The notes: generated from the letters alone by a model not told the origin. Positions 8,463-18,136 are shown, counted from the first letter of the stretch. The stretch: 64,000 nt of DNA from Bacteroidales bacterium (GCA_024400425.1 JAKSMV010000018.1:1-64000); one strand, 5' to 3'. A program made the numbers and translations.

Positions 8463-9953
8463 TTACGCATTTTTTGCATTGGGCAGCATGAGGGCGACGA
8501 TTTCCTTGATGCTCAACAGCCGTGTGGCAAAGATGAGTCCGCAATTGGCCACGAAGCTGATGCCGAAGCAAACCATCCAATTCAGGTTGAGGAACTTGAG
8601 CAGATAGGTACATAGGGCAATGCTTGTGGCAAACAGGATAAGGTGGAACCAGTATTTTCCTCCAAGCTCGAACTTGAGGATGCGTTTCGAGATGATGTAT
8701 TGCAGCGTGGCGGTAAGGGCTTGCACGCAAAGACTGGTGCAGGCGGCACCCATCGCCTTGAACATGGGAATGAAAATCAGGTTGAGTAAGATGTTGATAA
8801 TCACGCCCGATGCTGCCACAATATTGAGTTGCTTCAGACTGCCGTTGGCCGTAAGCAAGGTACCGAAGACGTAGGTCGTGGAGAGGCAGAAGAAACTTCC
8901 CATCAGCAAGGGGAAGATGGTGGAGTAGCTCTCGATGCGTTGCAGATAGGCGGCTTCGGTTTCATGTAGCTCGGGCTTGTAGAGAAGCTGCATGATCTCG
9001 TCGCTGTAGAAGATGCACATGATGGCGATGATGCCCGTCATGGCGACAATGAGACTGAACGACGATTTCACCAATCCGCTGAGGTTCTCCTTCTTGGCGA
9101 TGGTCGAGGCGAACATGGGGAGCAGGAAGACGGCAAACAGGTTGGAGATGTTGTTGCCTGCGTCGAACAAGCGATAGGAACGGCTGTAGATGCCGGCTTG
9201 CATGCCTCCGTCCTCGAGCAAGAGCTTGAGCAACACGGGCTCGATGCGGCTATAGACACTCATCAGCAGCACAAGCACGGCGAAGGGGAGACTTTGCTTG
9301 ATGATGTGGCAGAAAAATCGGGTGTCGATCTTGAAATGGCACTCGTCGAGGTGCCTCACTACGATGACCAAGGCGAAAACGATGGTGAAGATATAGGCAA
9401 TGGTTTGGGCTTGCAGATACCACACGATGGTGAATTTCTCTCTCGGGAACCATCCTGTCCATAGAATCATGCTCATGAGGAATATGGCAAGAAGACGGTC
9501 GAAGACCGAAAGGAGACTGTCGGTCTTGAACAGCAACAAGCCTTGGATGTTGGACCTGAGATATAAGACGAACGAAAGCAAAATCTGATTCAAGACGCAC
9601 CAAAACAGCAACTTGAGTTCAAATCCTTCGCGGAACCCGCTGAGGTAACCGACGGCAAACACAATGGCGGCATAGACGAGGCCCAAGAAAAGTTTCACCT
9701 CGGTGAGGCTCGCGAAATACTTGTTCAGTGCCTTTTGGTCTTGCGCGATGGTGCGGCTGTTGAAGTTGGTGATGCCAAGGTCGAGGATGATGTAAAACAG
9801 GTACGAGAAATTGAAAATGGCTTGGTAAAGACCATACGACGTGTCGCCAAGCATGTTCTGGACTTCACGGTCGATGCCCAAAATCCAAAACGGTTTCACC
9901 AAAAGATTGAGAAACAGCAGGAAGATGATATTCTTTATGAATCTGTTTTGCAT
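8463..9953 (-). CDS. Wzx-like lipid-linked oligosaccharide flippase (MOP superfamily)
   Basis: 496 residues with 12-14 hydrophobic helices and few polar loops, the layout of the polysaccharide biosynthesis/MviN-MATE superfamily. The N-terminus (FIKNIIFLLFLNLLVKPFW, then a loop with DTSYGLYQAIFNFSYLF) and the central segment EPVLLKLLLEDGGMQAGIYS near residues 230-250 are typical of Wzx proteins, which move undecaprenyl-diphosphate glycans across the inner membrane. The start is 21 nt downstream of the TolC gene stop, so it may be co-transcribed with the efflux genes; it is followed by its own gap and promoter before the wzz pair. Substrate cannot be told. Confidence 0.88.
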   Translation of the reverse strand: MQNRFIKNIIFLLFLNLLVKPFWILGIDREVQNMLGDTSYGLYQAIFNFSYLFYIILDLGITNFNSRTIAQDQKALNKYFASLTEVKLFLGLVYAAIVFAVGYLSGFREGFELKLLFWCVLNQILLSFVLYLRSNIQGLLLFKTDSLLSVFDRLLAIFLMSMILWTGWFPREKFTIVWYLQAQTIAYIFTIVFALVIVVRHLDECHFKIDTRFFCHIIKQSLPFAVLVLLMSVYSRIEPVLLKLLLEDGGMQAGIYSRSYRLFDAGNNISNLFAVFLLPMFASTIAKKENLSGLVKSSFSLIVAMTGIIAIMCIFYSDEIMQLLYKPELHETEAAYLQRIESYSTIFPLLMGSFFCLSTTYVFGTLLTANGSLKQLNIVAASGVIINILLNLIFIPMFKAMGAACTSLCVQALTATLQYIISKRILKFELGGKYWFHLILFATSIALCTYLLKFLNLNWMVCFGISFVANCGLIFATRLLSIKEIVALMLPNAKNA

Positions 9954-9974
9954 CTTGTATCTTGGTGATGATGG

Positions 9975-11327
9975 CTAATCTTTATTGTCGGTTGAAGAGT
10001 TGGTGAGGTCTTTATAGCGTCTTCTCGCAGTTGCAAATGTAATTTGCCTGTCTGTCAATGTGTTTTCGGCTTGTAGAAGCAGTGTGTTTGCTTCTAGGAC
10101 ATCAGTGAGAGTGACAGTTCCCGCTTTATAGTTCAGTTCAGCTAACCTATAGTTCTCCATGGCCATTTCGAGGGCTTTTTTGTCAGTCGCAATCAAGGCG
10201 CTTGCTTCAACCATTTGGTTGTAGGCTTGTTGCTCCTGGAGTTTCATCTTCTCGTTTAAGTCATCACGCATGATTTCCGCTTGCCTGATGCTGATGTTGT
10301 GCTCCTTGATTTTGTGCGAAGTTTCCCACCATTGTGAAAGCGGAACATTGGCAGTGACGAAGAGCAACCCATTTGTGTTGTATTTGTAGTTCTTGATGAG
10401 GTTTCCATGGTTTCCCATTCCACCTAAGATGATTTGGGGTAGTGCTTCCCCGATTGTCATTCTTTTCCTAAGTTTTTGTGCGTCAATGTTTAATTCAAGG
10501 AGACGATGCTCTGGACGTGAACTCTTCGAGATAGTAATTGGAATATCGTTGTCGGTCACGAGTTCGGGAACCAGTTCGATGTTTTCGTTGTAGGGGATGC
10601 CGATTTGTTGGCAAAGAAGCCGTTTTGCAAGCACAATTCCGTTGGACAACTGCAATTGGGAGGCTCTGATTTCGTTTTGCTTTAGTTCCACACGAATAAG
10701 GTCGTTGCTTGTGATGACGCCCGCTTGCATGGCGATTTCTACTGTCTGGTGAAGCGAATCCAATAAGTAAAGCGCCGATTCTACGGTATTGACTTTTGAT
10801 TCAAGCCCGGTTACCAAGAGGAAGGTGCTCTCAATGTCTTCTAAAATGTCGCGTTGGGTTGCTTCTGCCTGCAATTCTGAGGCTTCTATGCCTAAATTGG
10901 CAAGACGGTTGCCGTTAACGATGCGCCCGCCGACGAAAATGGGTTGAACGACATTTGCACCGAGGCTTAATCCGCGTTCCATAAGATTGATTTCAGTAAC
11001 GTCATTTGGAATATCCAAATCTTCTATGGCTTCAAGGATAGATTCTCTTAATTCAGTATTTTGAATGTCTTCTGGGGTGATTTTAATTATCGGATTATAA
11101 GCGTGATATGCCATGAAAGATGCTGACACTTGTGGGAAAAACTTTGTAAAGACTTGGGCTTTTACGGCTCGAGCTTTCTCAATATCCAAACGTGAGATGC
11201 AAATGTCAGCATTGTTTTGCTTGGCTAACAACAGACAGGAATCTAATGTCAGCTGCCGGTTTTGTGAAAAGGAAGCATGACTGCAAATCAGTAGGATGCT
11301 CAATATGAGGAGGTGTCGTGTTTTCAT
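9975..11327 (-). CDS. TolC-family outer membrane efflux protein
   Basis: 450 residues with a Sec signal peptide (LLILSILLICSHASFSQ, cleavage ~22) and two internally similar halves rich in long amphipathic helices, as in TolC/OprM trimeric outer-membrane channels. Diagnostic stretches are LTLDSCLLLAKQNNADI after the signal, the mid-protein YLLDSLHQTVEIAMQAGVIT (~195-215), and AELNYKAGTVTLTDVLEANT (~400-420). The ATG overlaps the RND pump stop by 4 nt (ATGA), indicating translational coupling. It completes a three-gene MFP-RND-OMF system. Confidence 0.93.
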   Translation of the reverse strand: MKTRHLLILSILLICSHASFSQNRQLTLDSCLLLAKQNNADICISRLDIEKARAVKAQVFTKFFPQVSASFMAYHAYNPIIKITPEDIQNTELRESILEAIEDLDIPNDVTEINLMERGLSLGANVVQPIFVGGRIVNGNRLANLGIEASELQAEATQRDILEDIESTFLLVTGLESKVNTVESALYLLDSLHQTVEIAMQAGVITSNDLIRVELKQNEIRASQLQLSNGIVLAKRLLCQQIGIPYNENIELVPELVTDNDIPITISKSSRPEHRLLELNIDAQKLRKRMTIGEALPQIILGGMGNHGNLIKNYKYNTNGLLFVTANVPLSQWWETSHKIKEHNISIRQAEIMRDDLNEKMKLQEQQAYNQMVEASALIATDKKALEMAMENYRLAELNYKAGTVTLTDVLEANTLLLQAENTLTDRQITFATARRRYKDLTNSSTDNKD

Positions 11328-14300
11328 TTTTTTCTATTTTTGCTAAATGCTAGACTGTAGGCGACAGGAAGGACCGTGATTGCCAGCGGAAGGGTGAATA
11401 AGGTGCCAAAACAGATGACCACCCCCATTGGCTCCCAGAGCATGGTCGCGGCAATGATCATAGGAATGACGCCAAGAGCGGTGGTGGCTGATGTCAGGAA
11501 AATCGGGCGCATACGGCGCAAACCGGCTTCGTAGGCGGCTTCGGTGGCTGGAATTTTTTTCGTTTCCACTAATTCGTTGGCATAGTCGTACATGATGATG
11601 GCGTTTCTGACGATGATACCGATCAGCGAGATGACGCCCAAAATGGCCGTGATGGAGAAGTCGAGACCGAAAAGCCATAACCCGAAGCACGAACCGAAGA
11701 GGCAGAGTGATGCAACGGAAATGGAAAGCACTGATATCCCGATTTTTCTATAATGGAAGACCAAGACAAGGAACATCACGAGAATGGCTGCGATGATGGA
11801 CATTATGACGCCTGGCATTAATTCGTTAGTGAACGCTTTGCTGCCGCCGGGTTCCCAAGTCACTCCTTCTGGTATGTCTATGCTGTTCAGGTAATTTTCC
11901 ACTTTTTTCCATTCGCGCATCTGACCGTATCCCGGTGACATGTCGGCACTGATGGTGATGCAGCGCATGCCGTTGCGATGGGGAATGTTGCTGTGGTGGA
12001 ATTTTGGCTCGATGCTGGCAACCTGACGCAACGGGACCCACATGCCTGGTTCGGCTGCGGGAATGAGCAAATCGCCTATGGAAGCATAGTCGATGTCGTG
12101 AACTCCTTCTGTATAGACGGTAATCGGGACGTTGTAGTCGCCTTCCCATGATGACGACATCGTGGTGCCGCTTAAAGCTCCGCTAAGGTAAATTGAAAGC
12201 ATGGACTGCGTGATTCCTAATCTGTTTGCTTCATCGGTGTCGATGTTCACTTCGATGATGTCTTCTTGGCCGTCGTAGTCACAACGTACAAAGTTGAGAT
12301 GAGGGTTCTCCCACATCATCTTGAGCAAGCTGTCCTTGATAGGCTCCATTTTGGCATAGTCGTCGGATTTCAGATAGACTTCAATCGGATAGGCAACCAT
12401 CTGATAGTCCATTTGGCGGAACCGTATTTGTGCATTAGGAAAGTGGTTCTCGTATTTTTTCTGGTATTCTTTGACGAGTTCTTTTGTGGCTTTGTAGTTT
12501 TGGGTTGTTACGATGAATTGGGCGTAGGCATCGCTGGCCAATTGTGGCGCATACGAGAAGAAGAACCTTGGCGATGACATTCCGATGAACGAGGTCACGG
12601 AGGTAATGCGCTTGTCGCTTTGGAGTATGCGGGTCAGTGAATCGGCCACCATGGCGGTTTCTTGAATGCTTGATCCTGAGGCCAGATGAATCTCAACGGC
12701 AAAGCTGTCGCGTTCTGCTTTCGGAAGCATCTGGACGTTAATCCTTAGGAAGAAAAATACGCCTAAGCCTACGAATAACAATGCAACGATGATGGTTCCC
12801 CAACGATGGCGGAAACATACATTCAGCAGTTTCTGATAAGCGTTCTGTATGCTCCCAAAGAATTTGGCTTGAGCGCGTTCGATGATTGTCGGCTTGTCGT
12901 TTTTCGACGGACGGATCATCCTTGTCGACAAATACGGAATGACCCAAATGGCATACAATATGCTGCATGTCAGCGCAAAGAAAATGGCCCATGGGAACAT
13001 TTTGATGAAGTCGCCCATCGTGCCTTTGATGATGCCTAACATCGGGAAGAACATGCCTGATATGCTGCAAGTTGCAATGACCATTGAAGCAACCAGCGAT
13101 TTGGTGCTCACTGCTGCCGAGTACCATCGGCTGTGCCCTTTGTTGAGCATTTCGGTGTATCCGTCGATGACCACGACCGAGTCATCGACAACCATGCCGA
13201 GGACAACAATCATGGCGGCCAAAGTCACGGTGTTCAGTTCGATGCCTAAAAGATACATGATGCCGAAGGTGATGGCAATGCAGACGGGAACGGATGTCGA
13301 ACTCACGATGGCTGTCCGAAGCGGGAAGAGCAGCAGCATGACCAAAACCACGATGATGACAGCTTCGATAAGGTCCTTCAGGAATGATGTCACGGAAGCG
13401 TTAACGGTCTTGGGCTGGTCGGTGATGCGGTGGAAACGCAAGTCGGGCGGAGCTGCGGATTGGAATTCGGCGATTTCCTTTTCAACTTTCTTGCCGAAAT
13501 CGACCACATTGTTTCCAGGGCGCATTTCCATGGAAAGCACGAGACAGTGGCTGTCGGCAACCTCTTCATCGGTATATTTGATGTATGGAGTGTTTTCCTT
13601 GTAACGTCGTTCCAGTTTGGCCACATCGCGCAGGCGCACGCTTTGACCGGTGACGGGGTCGGCGAAGACGACAAGCTGGAGCAGGTCGTATTCGTCGCTA
13701 TATGGTATGCTGACATGAATCTTGGCCTGTCCGTCGTTGTTTGAAGCCTGTCCGGAGATGGTTCGGAAGCCGTGAGCAGCCAGCTCGGCTGAGACAAGGG
13801 AAGGGGAGATGCCATATTGCGAGAGCTTGATGGGGTCCATCAGAATGGCGATTTCCTCTTTCTGCTCGCCAACAATCTTGATGTTGCCCATCTCGGGAAT
13901 GTCGCGTAGTCGGTCGCAGAGTTGCTCGGTGAAATATTTCAGTTCCCTTGAACTTCGCTGTTCGCTCTCGATGGCAAGGAAAAGTGATGATGCATTGCCA
14001 AAATCATCGATTACGACTGTGGCTAGAACACCTTGTGGCAATGACGACAACCGGAACAGTGTCAGCCCTTCGCGGATGCGCGACCATGTCACTTGGCTGT
14101 TTTCGACGCCAGGTTTCAGTGACGCGAAAATATAAAGCATGCCATCCTTGCTGTAGGAGTATGTTTTTGTCTTGTCGATGTCGGTGAAGGTGAACAGGTA
14201 GTCTTCAACGGGGTTGGCAACCTGAACCTCGATTTCTTCGGCGGTGGCGCCAGGATAGACAACGGCCACTACGCCTTGGAGTACAGTGACGGTCGGGAAT

Positions 14301-14419
14301 TCGTTCTTTTTCATTTTCGGCAACGATATGAAACCGAAAATGAGCAATACGATAACGAAGAAGAATACAAGTCCATGCGACCGCATGGCTCCTTCTATGT
14401 GATTACGGGATTTTTTCAT
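11324..14419 (-). CDS. RND efflux permease (AcrB/HAE1-like)
   Basis: 1031-residue inner-membrane proton-driven pump. It begins with TM1 (~15-33), followed by a large periplasmic porter/docking loop starting EFPTVTVLQGVVAVVYPGAT, TM2-6 (~335-540) with the proton-relay motif GMVVDDSVVVIDGYTE on TM4, a second periplasmic loop (~560-860), and TM8-12 ending at the C-terminus. Two paired acidic residues (DD) needed for proton coupling are present. Length and two-fold repeat fit the family. Gene order adaptor-pump-channel is standard for export of drugs, bile salts, lipophilic compounds or cell-envelope material. Substrate is not evident; no regulator gene is adjacent. Confidence 0.95.
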   Translation of the reverse strand: MKKSRNHIEGAMRSHGLVFFFVIVLLIFGFISLPKMKKNEFPTVTVLQGVVAVVYPGATAEEIEVQVANPVEDYLFTFTDIDKTKTYSYSKDGMLYIFASLKPGVENSQVTWSRIREGLTLFRLSSLPQGVLATVVIDDFGNASSLFLAIESEQRSSRELKYFTEQLCDRLRDIPEMGNIKIVGEQKEEIAILMDPIKLSQYGISPSLVSAELAAHGFRTISGQASNNDGQAKIHVSIPYSDEYDLLQLVVFADPVTGQSVRLRDVAKLERRYKENTPYIKYTDEEVADSHCLVLSMEMRPGNNVVDFGKKVEKEIAEFQSAAPPDLRFHRITDQPKTVNASVTSFLKDLIEAVIIVVLVMLLLFPLRTAIVSSTSVPVCIAITFGIMYLLGIELNTVTLAAMIVVLGMVVDDSVVVIDGYTEMLNKGHSRWYSAAVSTKSLVASMVIATCSISGMFFPMLGIIKGTMGDFIKMFPWAIFFALTCSILYAIWVIPYLSTRMIRPSKNDKPTIIERAQAKFFGSIQNAYQKLLNVCFRHRWGTIIVALLFVGLGVFFFLRINVQMLPKAERDSFAVEIHLASGSSIQETAMVADSLTRILQSDKRITSVTSFIGMSSPRFFFSYAPQLASDAYAQFIVTTQNYKATKELVKEYQKKYENHFPNAQIRFRQMDYQMVAYPIEVYLKSDDYAKMEPIKDSLLKMMWENPHLNFVRCDYDGQEDIIEVNIDTDEANRLGITQSMLSIYLSGALSGTTMSSSWEGDYNVPITVYTEGVHDIDYASIGDLLIPAAEPGMWVPLRQVASIEPKFHHSNIPHRNGMRCITISADMSPGYGQMREWKKVENYLNSIDIPEGVTWEPGGSKAFTNELMPGVIMSIIAAILVMFLVLVFHYRKIGISVLSISVASLCLFGSCFGLWLFGLDFSITAILGVISLIGIIVRNAIIMYDYANELVETKKIPATEAAYEAGLRRMRPIFLTSATTALGVIPMIIAATMLWEPMGVVICFGTLFTLPLAITVLPVAYSLAFSKNRKK

Positions 14420-14443
14420 TGCACGGCAAATTGGGTTGTGATA

Positions 14444-15463
14444 TTATTCAACGACAGATGCACCTTCATAAAGTTTGTGGTACCCTTGTGTGATGACTCT
14501 GTCTCCGTTTGCCAATCCGTTTGAAACCATGACGCCGTTTTTGACATAGTCGCCGACTTCGATAGTTCTCCTGTGTGCTTTCCCGTCGTCGTTTACCCAA
14601 ACGCAAAGTCCGTCTTCGCGGGTCATCACGCATTCCGATGGAATGACGATGCCGGAAATGCCGGAAGATATGGTTTGAACTTTGGCGACCATGCCGGGAA
14701 GCAATGATTCTATGCAACTCCCGCCAGTGATGCTTCCGTTGACCTTGTATGTGTGCCCCATAGGGTTGGCATTCATGTTTTTATCGGATATTTTCAGGTT
14801 GAGTTGGCAGTCGTTCAATGCTGGTACGGTGGCAGTCGCCAAATCACCAGACTGAATGTTGCAAACCTCTTTCTCAGGAACGGAAAACTTCACGCGGAGG
14901 CAATTCATGTCGATGAGCAGAGCGAAGACTTCGGTAGGACGCAGAGTTTGCCCGACAGTCCAGTCCATGCTGGTGATTACACCGTCCATCAGGGCATATA
15001 AGGCGCATTTGTCAAGATGGTCTTTGGCTGAAATCTCTGCTTGACGGGCTTTCTCCAGGTCGGTTTCCATCTGCACCCAGCGGACATCGCTGATGCCGCC
15101 GCCTTCGTGTACGGTCTTCAGACGTTCGTATCCGTCTTCGGCTTGGCGAAGGGTCGCTAAAGCACTTTCGTGCAGGCTGTTGGCTGTGGTCTCGTCGACT
15201 TTTGCAATGAGTTGGCCTTTCTTTACCTTTTGGCCGTTGTGGACATATATTTCTTTTATCTCGCCGCCTAATGGAAATACCATAGGTATGCTTTGCTCCG
15301 ATTCTATTGTCCCCACATAGGTGCGCGGAAGTTGCGTCCCGTTATCATTTACAGTGATTGTTTTGATTTTGATAGGTGAAGTTTCGACTTTTACTTCCTT
15401 TTCTTTGCAACTAGTTCCTAAAAAAAGTAAAATGCTTAGAACAAAAAACAGTTTTTTTCTCAT
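14444..15463 (-). CDS. RND efflux periplasmic adaptor (membrane fusion lipoprotein)
   Basis: About 339 residues from MRKKLFFVL; an in-frame codon 9 positions upstream is less likely because the -7 box at 15488-15495 would then leave no leader. The signal peptide ends in a lipobox (LFLGTSC, lipid on C19). The order is that of AcrA/HlyD adaptors: half-lipoyl segment with VHNGQKVKKGQLIAKVD (~70-86), alpha-hairpin (~95-140), second half-lipoyl with YALMDGVITSMDWTVGQTL, beta-barrel, and membrane-proximal domain ending YHKLYEGASVVE. It would bridge the RND pump and the TolC channel encoded next. Confidence 0.93.
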   Translation of the reverse strand: MRKKLFFVLSILLFLGTSCKEKEVKVETSPIKIKTITVNDNGTQLPRTYVGTIESEQSIPMVFPLGGEIKEIYVHNGQKVKKGQLIAKVDETTANSLHESALATLRQAEDGYERLKTVHEGGGISDVRWVQMETDLEKARQAEISAKDHLDKCALYALMDGVITSMDWTVGQTLRPTEVFALLIDMNCLRVKFSVPEKEVCNIQSGDLATATVPALNDCQLNLKISDKNMNANPMGHTYKVNGSITGGSCIESLLPGMVAKVQTISSGISGIVIPSECVMTREDGLCVWVNDDGKAHRRTIEVGDYVKNGVMVSNGLANGDRVITQGYHKLYEGASVVE

Positions 15464-15487
15464 TGTCTTCAGAAAAATTAATTTTTG

Positions 15488-15495
15488 CAAAAGTA
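15488..15495 (-). promoter_or_regulatory. -7 box for the efflux operon
   Basis: Minus strand reads TACTTTTG (TAnnTTTG) 24 nt before the adaptor start at 15463. It is back to back with the clpS promoter. Confidence 0.5.
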
Positions 15496-15499
15496 GGAA

Positions 15500-15535
15500 T
15501 TTTTGGAATAGATAGTGAAAAAAGTTGTATCTTTA
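15500..15535 (+). promoter_or_regulatory. Promoter for clpS-relA/spoT
   Basis: TTTG at 15502-15505 and TATCTTTA at 15528-15535 (one mismatch to TAnnTTTG) are separated by 22 nt. Predicted transcription start is near 15542, after the first in-frame start codon at 15515, which favours the ATG at 15560 as the true clpS start. Confidence 0.5.
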
Positions 15536-15559
15536 TCCACTCAAAACGAACGAAAAACT

Positions 15560-15832
15560 ATGGTCAAGGAAGAAGAATCCGTGCTCACATTGGAAGACGA
15601 ACAGATTGATAATGAGAAGAGTCTGATATTGATCAACGACGATTACAATACTTTCGAGTATGTCATCGATACCTTGATGAAGGTATGCGGACACACTTTC
15701 GAACAGGCTGAAACCTGTGCATGGATTACGCACTACAAGGGCAAATGCGCCATCAAACATGGCACTTTTGATGAATTGAAGCCTTATTACAATGCCATGT
15801 GCGACCACCATCTTTATGTCAGTATCCAGTAA
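15560..15832 (+). CDS. clpS: ATP-dependent Clp protease adaptor ClpS
   Basis: 90 residues from MVKEEESV. ClpS binds N-degron substrates and hands them to ClpA/ClpC-ClpP. The core matches the family: LILINDDYNTFEYVIDTL with the N-D-D triplet that contacts the substrate amino group, then HTFEQAETCAWITHYKGKC with the conserved His/helix and AIKHGTFDELKPYYNAM. An in-frame start 15 codons earlier exists but lies upstream of the predicted transcription start. The relA/spoT-like gene begins 17 nt after the stop, so the two are probably co-transcribed, linking N-degron proteolysis and the stringent response by position. Confidence 0.87.
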   Translation: MVKEEESVLTLEDEQIDNEKSLILINDDYNTFEYVIDTLMKVCGHTFEQAETCAWITHYKGKCAIKHGTFDELKPYYNAMCDHHLYVSIQ

Positions 15833-15849
15833 TGTAAAATTGACAAGCT

Positions 15850-18066
15850 ATGGCAAATTATTCATCTGAAGAATTTGATGGCATCCAACAGGCATATGAC
15901 AAAATGTTGGCCGACATCAGCCCGCATGTCAACGACCCAGCGCAACTGTCCGTCATCGATGATGCCTACCATTATTGCTTGGAGCATTACGACGGGAAAC
16001 ACATGGTTTCGGGCAAGGCCTACATGTTCCACCTTATCGACATGGCACGCATCGCCGTCGTGGAAGTGGGCTTGGGCTACATGTCGGTGGCAGCGTCGTT
16101 CCTGCATGGAATCACCTATAAGGAAGGTGTTGACATCAAGGAGATAGAAAGCCGCTTCGGAAAGACGATAGCCACTATTCTCATGGGCTTCGACAAGATT
16201 TCGGCCCTGAAGACCGAAAAGGTGGCCTACAACTCCGACAATTTCCGTATCTTGTTCCTCTCGCTGGTCGAAGATATGCGCTCGGTGCTGCTGAAGGTGG
16301 TGCACCGCATCTACGACGTCCGCAACCAGTCGGATGTGGATGCCGACCGTTTGGGCAAGTATTTCCACGAGATAAAATATATCTATATCCCTATCGTTCA
16401 CCGACTTGGCTTGTATAAGGTTAAGGCCGAGCTGGAAGAGAAACTGATGCTTTACGAGGATCCGGAGGTGTTCCACGAGCTGCAGCACAAGATTGAGGCC
16501 ACCAAGGAAGCCCGTCAGCAGACGGTAGATAGTTTCTTGGCACCTATCATCCGCGAACTCGATGTGGAGAGCCGTGCACGACGCAAGAGTGGTAAGTGCA
16601 AGTTCGATTACGAAATCAAGTGGCGCATGAAGTCGATACCGTCAATCTATGCCAAGATGAAGGCCAAGAACGTGCCGTTCGAAGAGGTTTACGACTTGCT
16701 TGCTGCGCGTGTCATCATCCGCTGCGCCTTGAAAGACGAGATTGAATGCTGCTGGGGCGTCTATTCGGTGATTACCAACCTCTACGAACCTAACCCCGAC
16801 CGGCTTCGCGACTGGATTACGCACCCGAAGGCTTCGGGCTACGAATCGCTGCACACCACGGTGAAGTATGACGATAAGATGTGGTTCGAAGTGCAAATCC
16901 GTACCACACGCATGGACGAAGTCGCTGAGACGGGACAGGCCGCCCACTATTTATATAAAGGTGAGAAGGCGACTTCAGAGGAGTGGCTGCTCAATGTGCG
17001 CGAGGTGCTCGAAAATCCGGGTCTGGTCTCGTTTGAGAACTCCTACAAGAAAATCTATCAATCCGATAAGATATTCATTTTCACTCCCGAAGGCGACTTG
17101 AAGATGTTGCCCGAAGGTTCAACGGTGCTCGATTTCGCCTACGAGGTGCATACCACGGTGGGCGAGACGTGCAACGGTGCCAAGGTGAATGGCCGCGTGG
17201 TGCCTATCCGCCAGCCTCTGACCAATGGCGACAAGGTGGAAATCATCACGAGCAAGAAGCAATCGCCGCGTGCCGACTGGCTCAATTTCGTCGTTACCGA
17301 CAAGGCAAAGAACAAGATCCGCCGTTACCTCAAGGAACAGGAACTGAAGGAAGCCGAGCTAGGCAAGGGTATGTTGCAGCGCCGACTGAAGAACTGGAAG
17401 TTCCCCGTCACCGAGGAAGTGGTGGAGATGCTTGTCAAGGAGTTCAAGCTCGAGAACTCGCTGCAACTCTATCATCAGATTGCGACCGAGAAAATCGACC
17501 TCGCCGACGTGAAGAAGTTCCTCTCTGAAAAATTCGAAGAGCATCCCGAGAAATCGGAAAAGATTACGCCCGAGGTCATTGAGGCCAATTCAAAGGGCCA
17601 TACTGCTGAAGATGAGTGCCTTTCTATCGGTGAGGACATCGACAACGTGAACTATAAGTTGGCCAAATGCTGCAACCCGATTCCGGGCGACAAGGTGTTT
17701 GGCTTCGTCACCAACGACGGCAACATCACCTTGCATCGTGTCAACTGCCCGAATGCCCAAAGTTTGCAGCAACGATATGGCTATCGCATCATCAACGTGA
17801 AGTGGAACGGCATTGAGAGCGGCATCTCGCAGGCCACCATCCACGTCAAAGGCCGCGATGTGATGGGCTTGCTGGGCAAAATTACTAAGGTTATTTCCGA
17901 AGATTTGGAAGTGAACATGAAGAACATCGCTTTCAATTCCGACAAGGAAGGCTATTTCGATGGCAAGATAGTCCTGCAAGTTCCCGACATAGAAATCCTT
18001 GAACGCCTAATGGAGAAACTCCGTGCCATTGAAGGCATTGTGGAAGTCGTTAGGATTGATGAATAG
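15850..18066 (+). CDS. RelA/SpoT family (p)ppGpp synthetase with degenerate hydrolase domain
   Basis: 738 residues with the full long-RSH order: HD-like hydrolase region (~35-185), synthetase (~235-390), TGS (~400-465), helical linker, conserved-Cys zinc-finger domain with YKLAKCCNPIPGDKVFGF (~600-617) and C-terminal ACT (~665-738). The synthetase looks intact: DLLAARVI, SGYESLHTTV, FEVQIRT, AETGQAAHYLYKG, and a basic RLRD motif. The hydrolase does not: the HD pair is HG (H86 G87, FLHGITYKEG), the following ED is missing and KLADR is KVVHR. I therefore expect a synthetase-dominant, RelA-like enzyme answering amino-acid starvation on ribosomes, with another RSH or hydrolase elsewhere in the genome. 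Co-transcribed with clpS. Confidence 0.93.
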   Translation: MANYSSEEFDGIQQAYDKMLADISPHVNDPAQLSVIDDAYHYCLEHYDGKHMVSGKAYMFHLIDMARIAVVEVGLGYMSVAASFLHGITYKEGVDIKEIESRFGKTIATILMGFDKISALKTEKVAYNSDNFRILFLSLVEDMRSVLLKVVHRIYDVRNQSDVDADRLGKYFHEIKYIYIPIVHRLGLYKVKAELEEKLMLYEDPEVFHELQHKIEATKEARQQTVDSFLAPIIRELDVESRARRKSGKCKFDYEIKWRMKSIPSIYAKMKAKNVPFEEVYDLLAARVIIRCALKDEIECCWGVYSVITNLYEPNPDRLRDWITHPKASGYESLHTTVKYDDKMWFEVQIRTTRMDEVAETGQAAHYLYKGEKATSEEWLLNVREVLENPGLVSFENSYKKIYQSDKIFIFTPEGDLKMLPEGSTVLDFAYEVHTTVGETCNGAKVNGRVVPIRQPLTNGDKVEIITSKKQSPRADWLNFVVTDKAKNKIRRYLKEQELKEAELGKGMLQRRLKNWKFPVTEEVVEMLVKEFKLENSLQLYHQIATEKIDLADVKKFLSEKFEEHPEKSEKITPEVIEANSKGHTAEDECLSIGEDIDNVNYKLAKCCNPIPGDKVFGFVTNDGNITLHRVNCPNAQSLQQRYGYRIINVKWNGIESGISQATIHVKGRDVMGLLGKITKVISEDLEVNMKNIAFNSDKEGYFDGKIVLQVPDIEILERLMEKLRAIEGIVEVVRIDE

Positions 18067-18086
18067 CTTTTATTTTGGCCATACAT

Positions 18087-18117
18087 TTTGTGTTTCATGT
18101 AAACTTTCCTATTTTTG
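18087..18117 (+). promoter_or_regulatory. Consensus promoter for the DAP dehydrogenase gene
   Basis: TTTG at 18087-18090, 19-nt spacer, TATTTTTG at 18110-18117: an almost ideal Bacteroidetes sigma-ABfr promoter, with the ATG at 18137. Confidence 0.65.
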
Positions 18118-18136
18118 CTAACCAAATTGAATTGAA

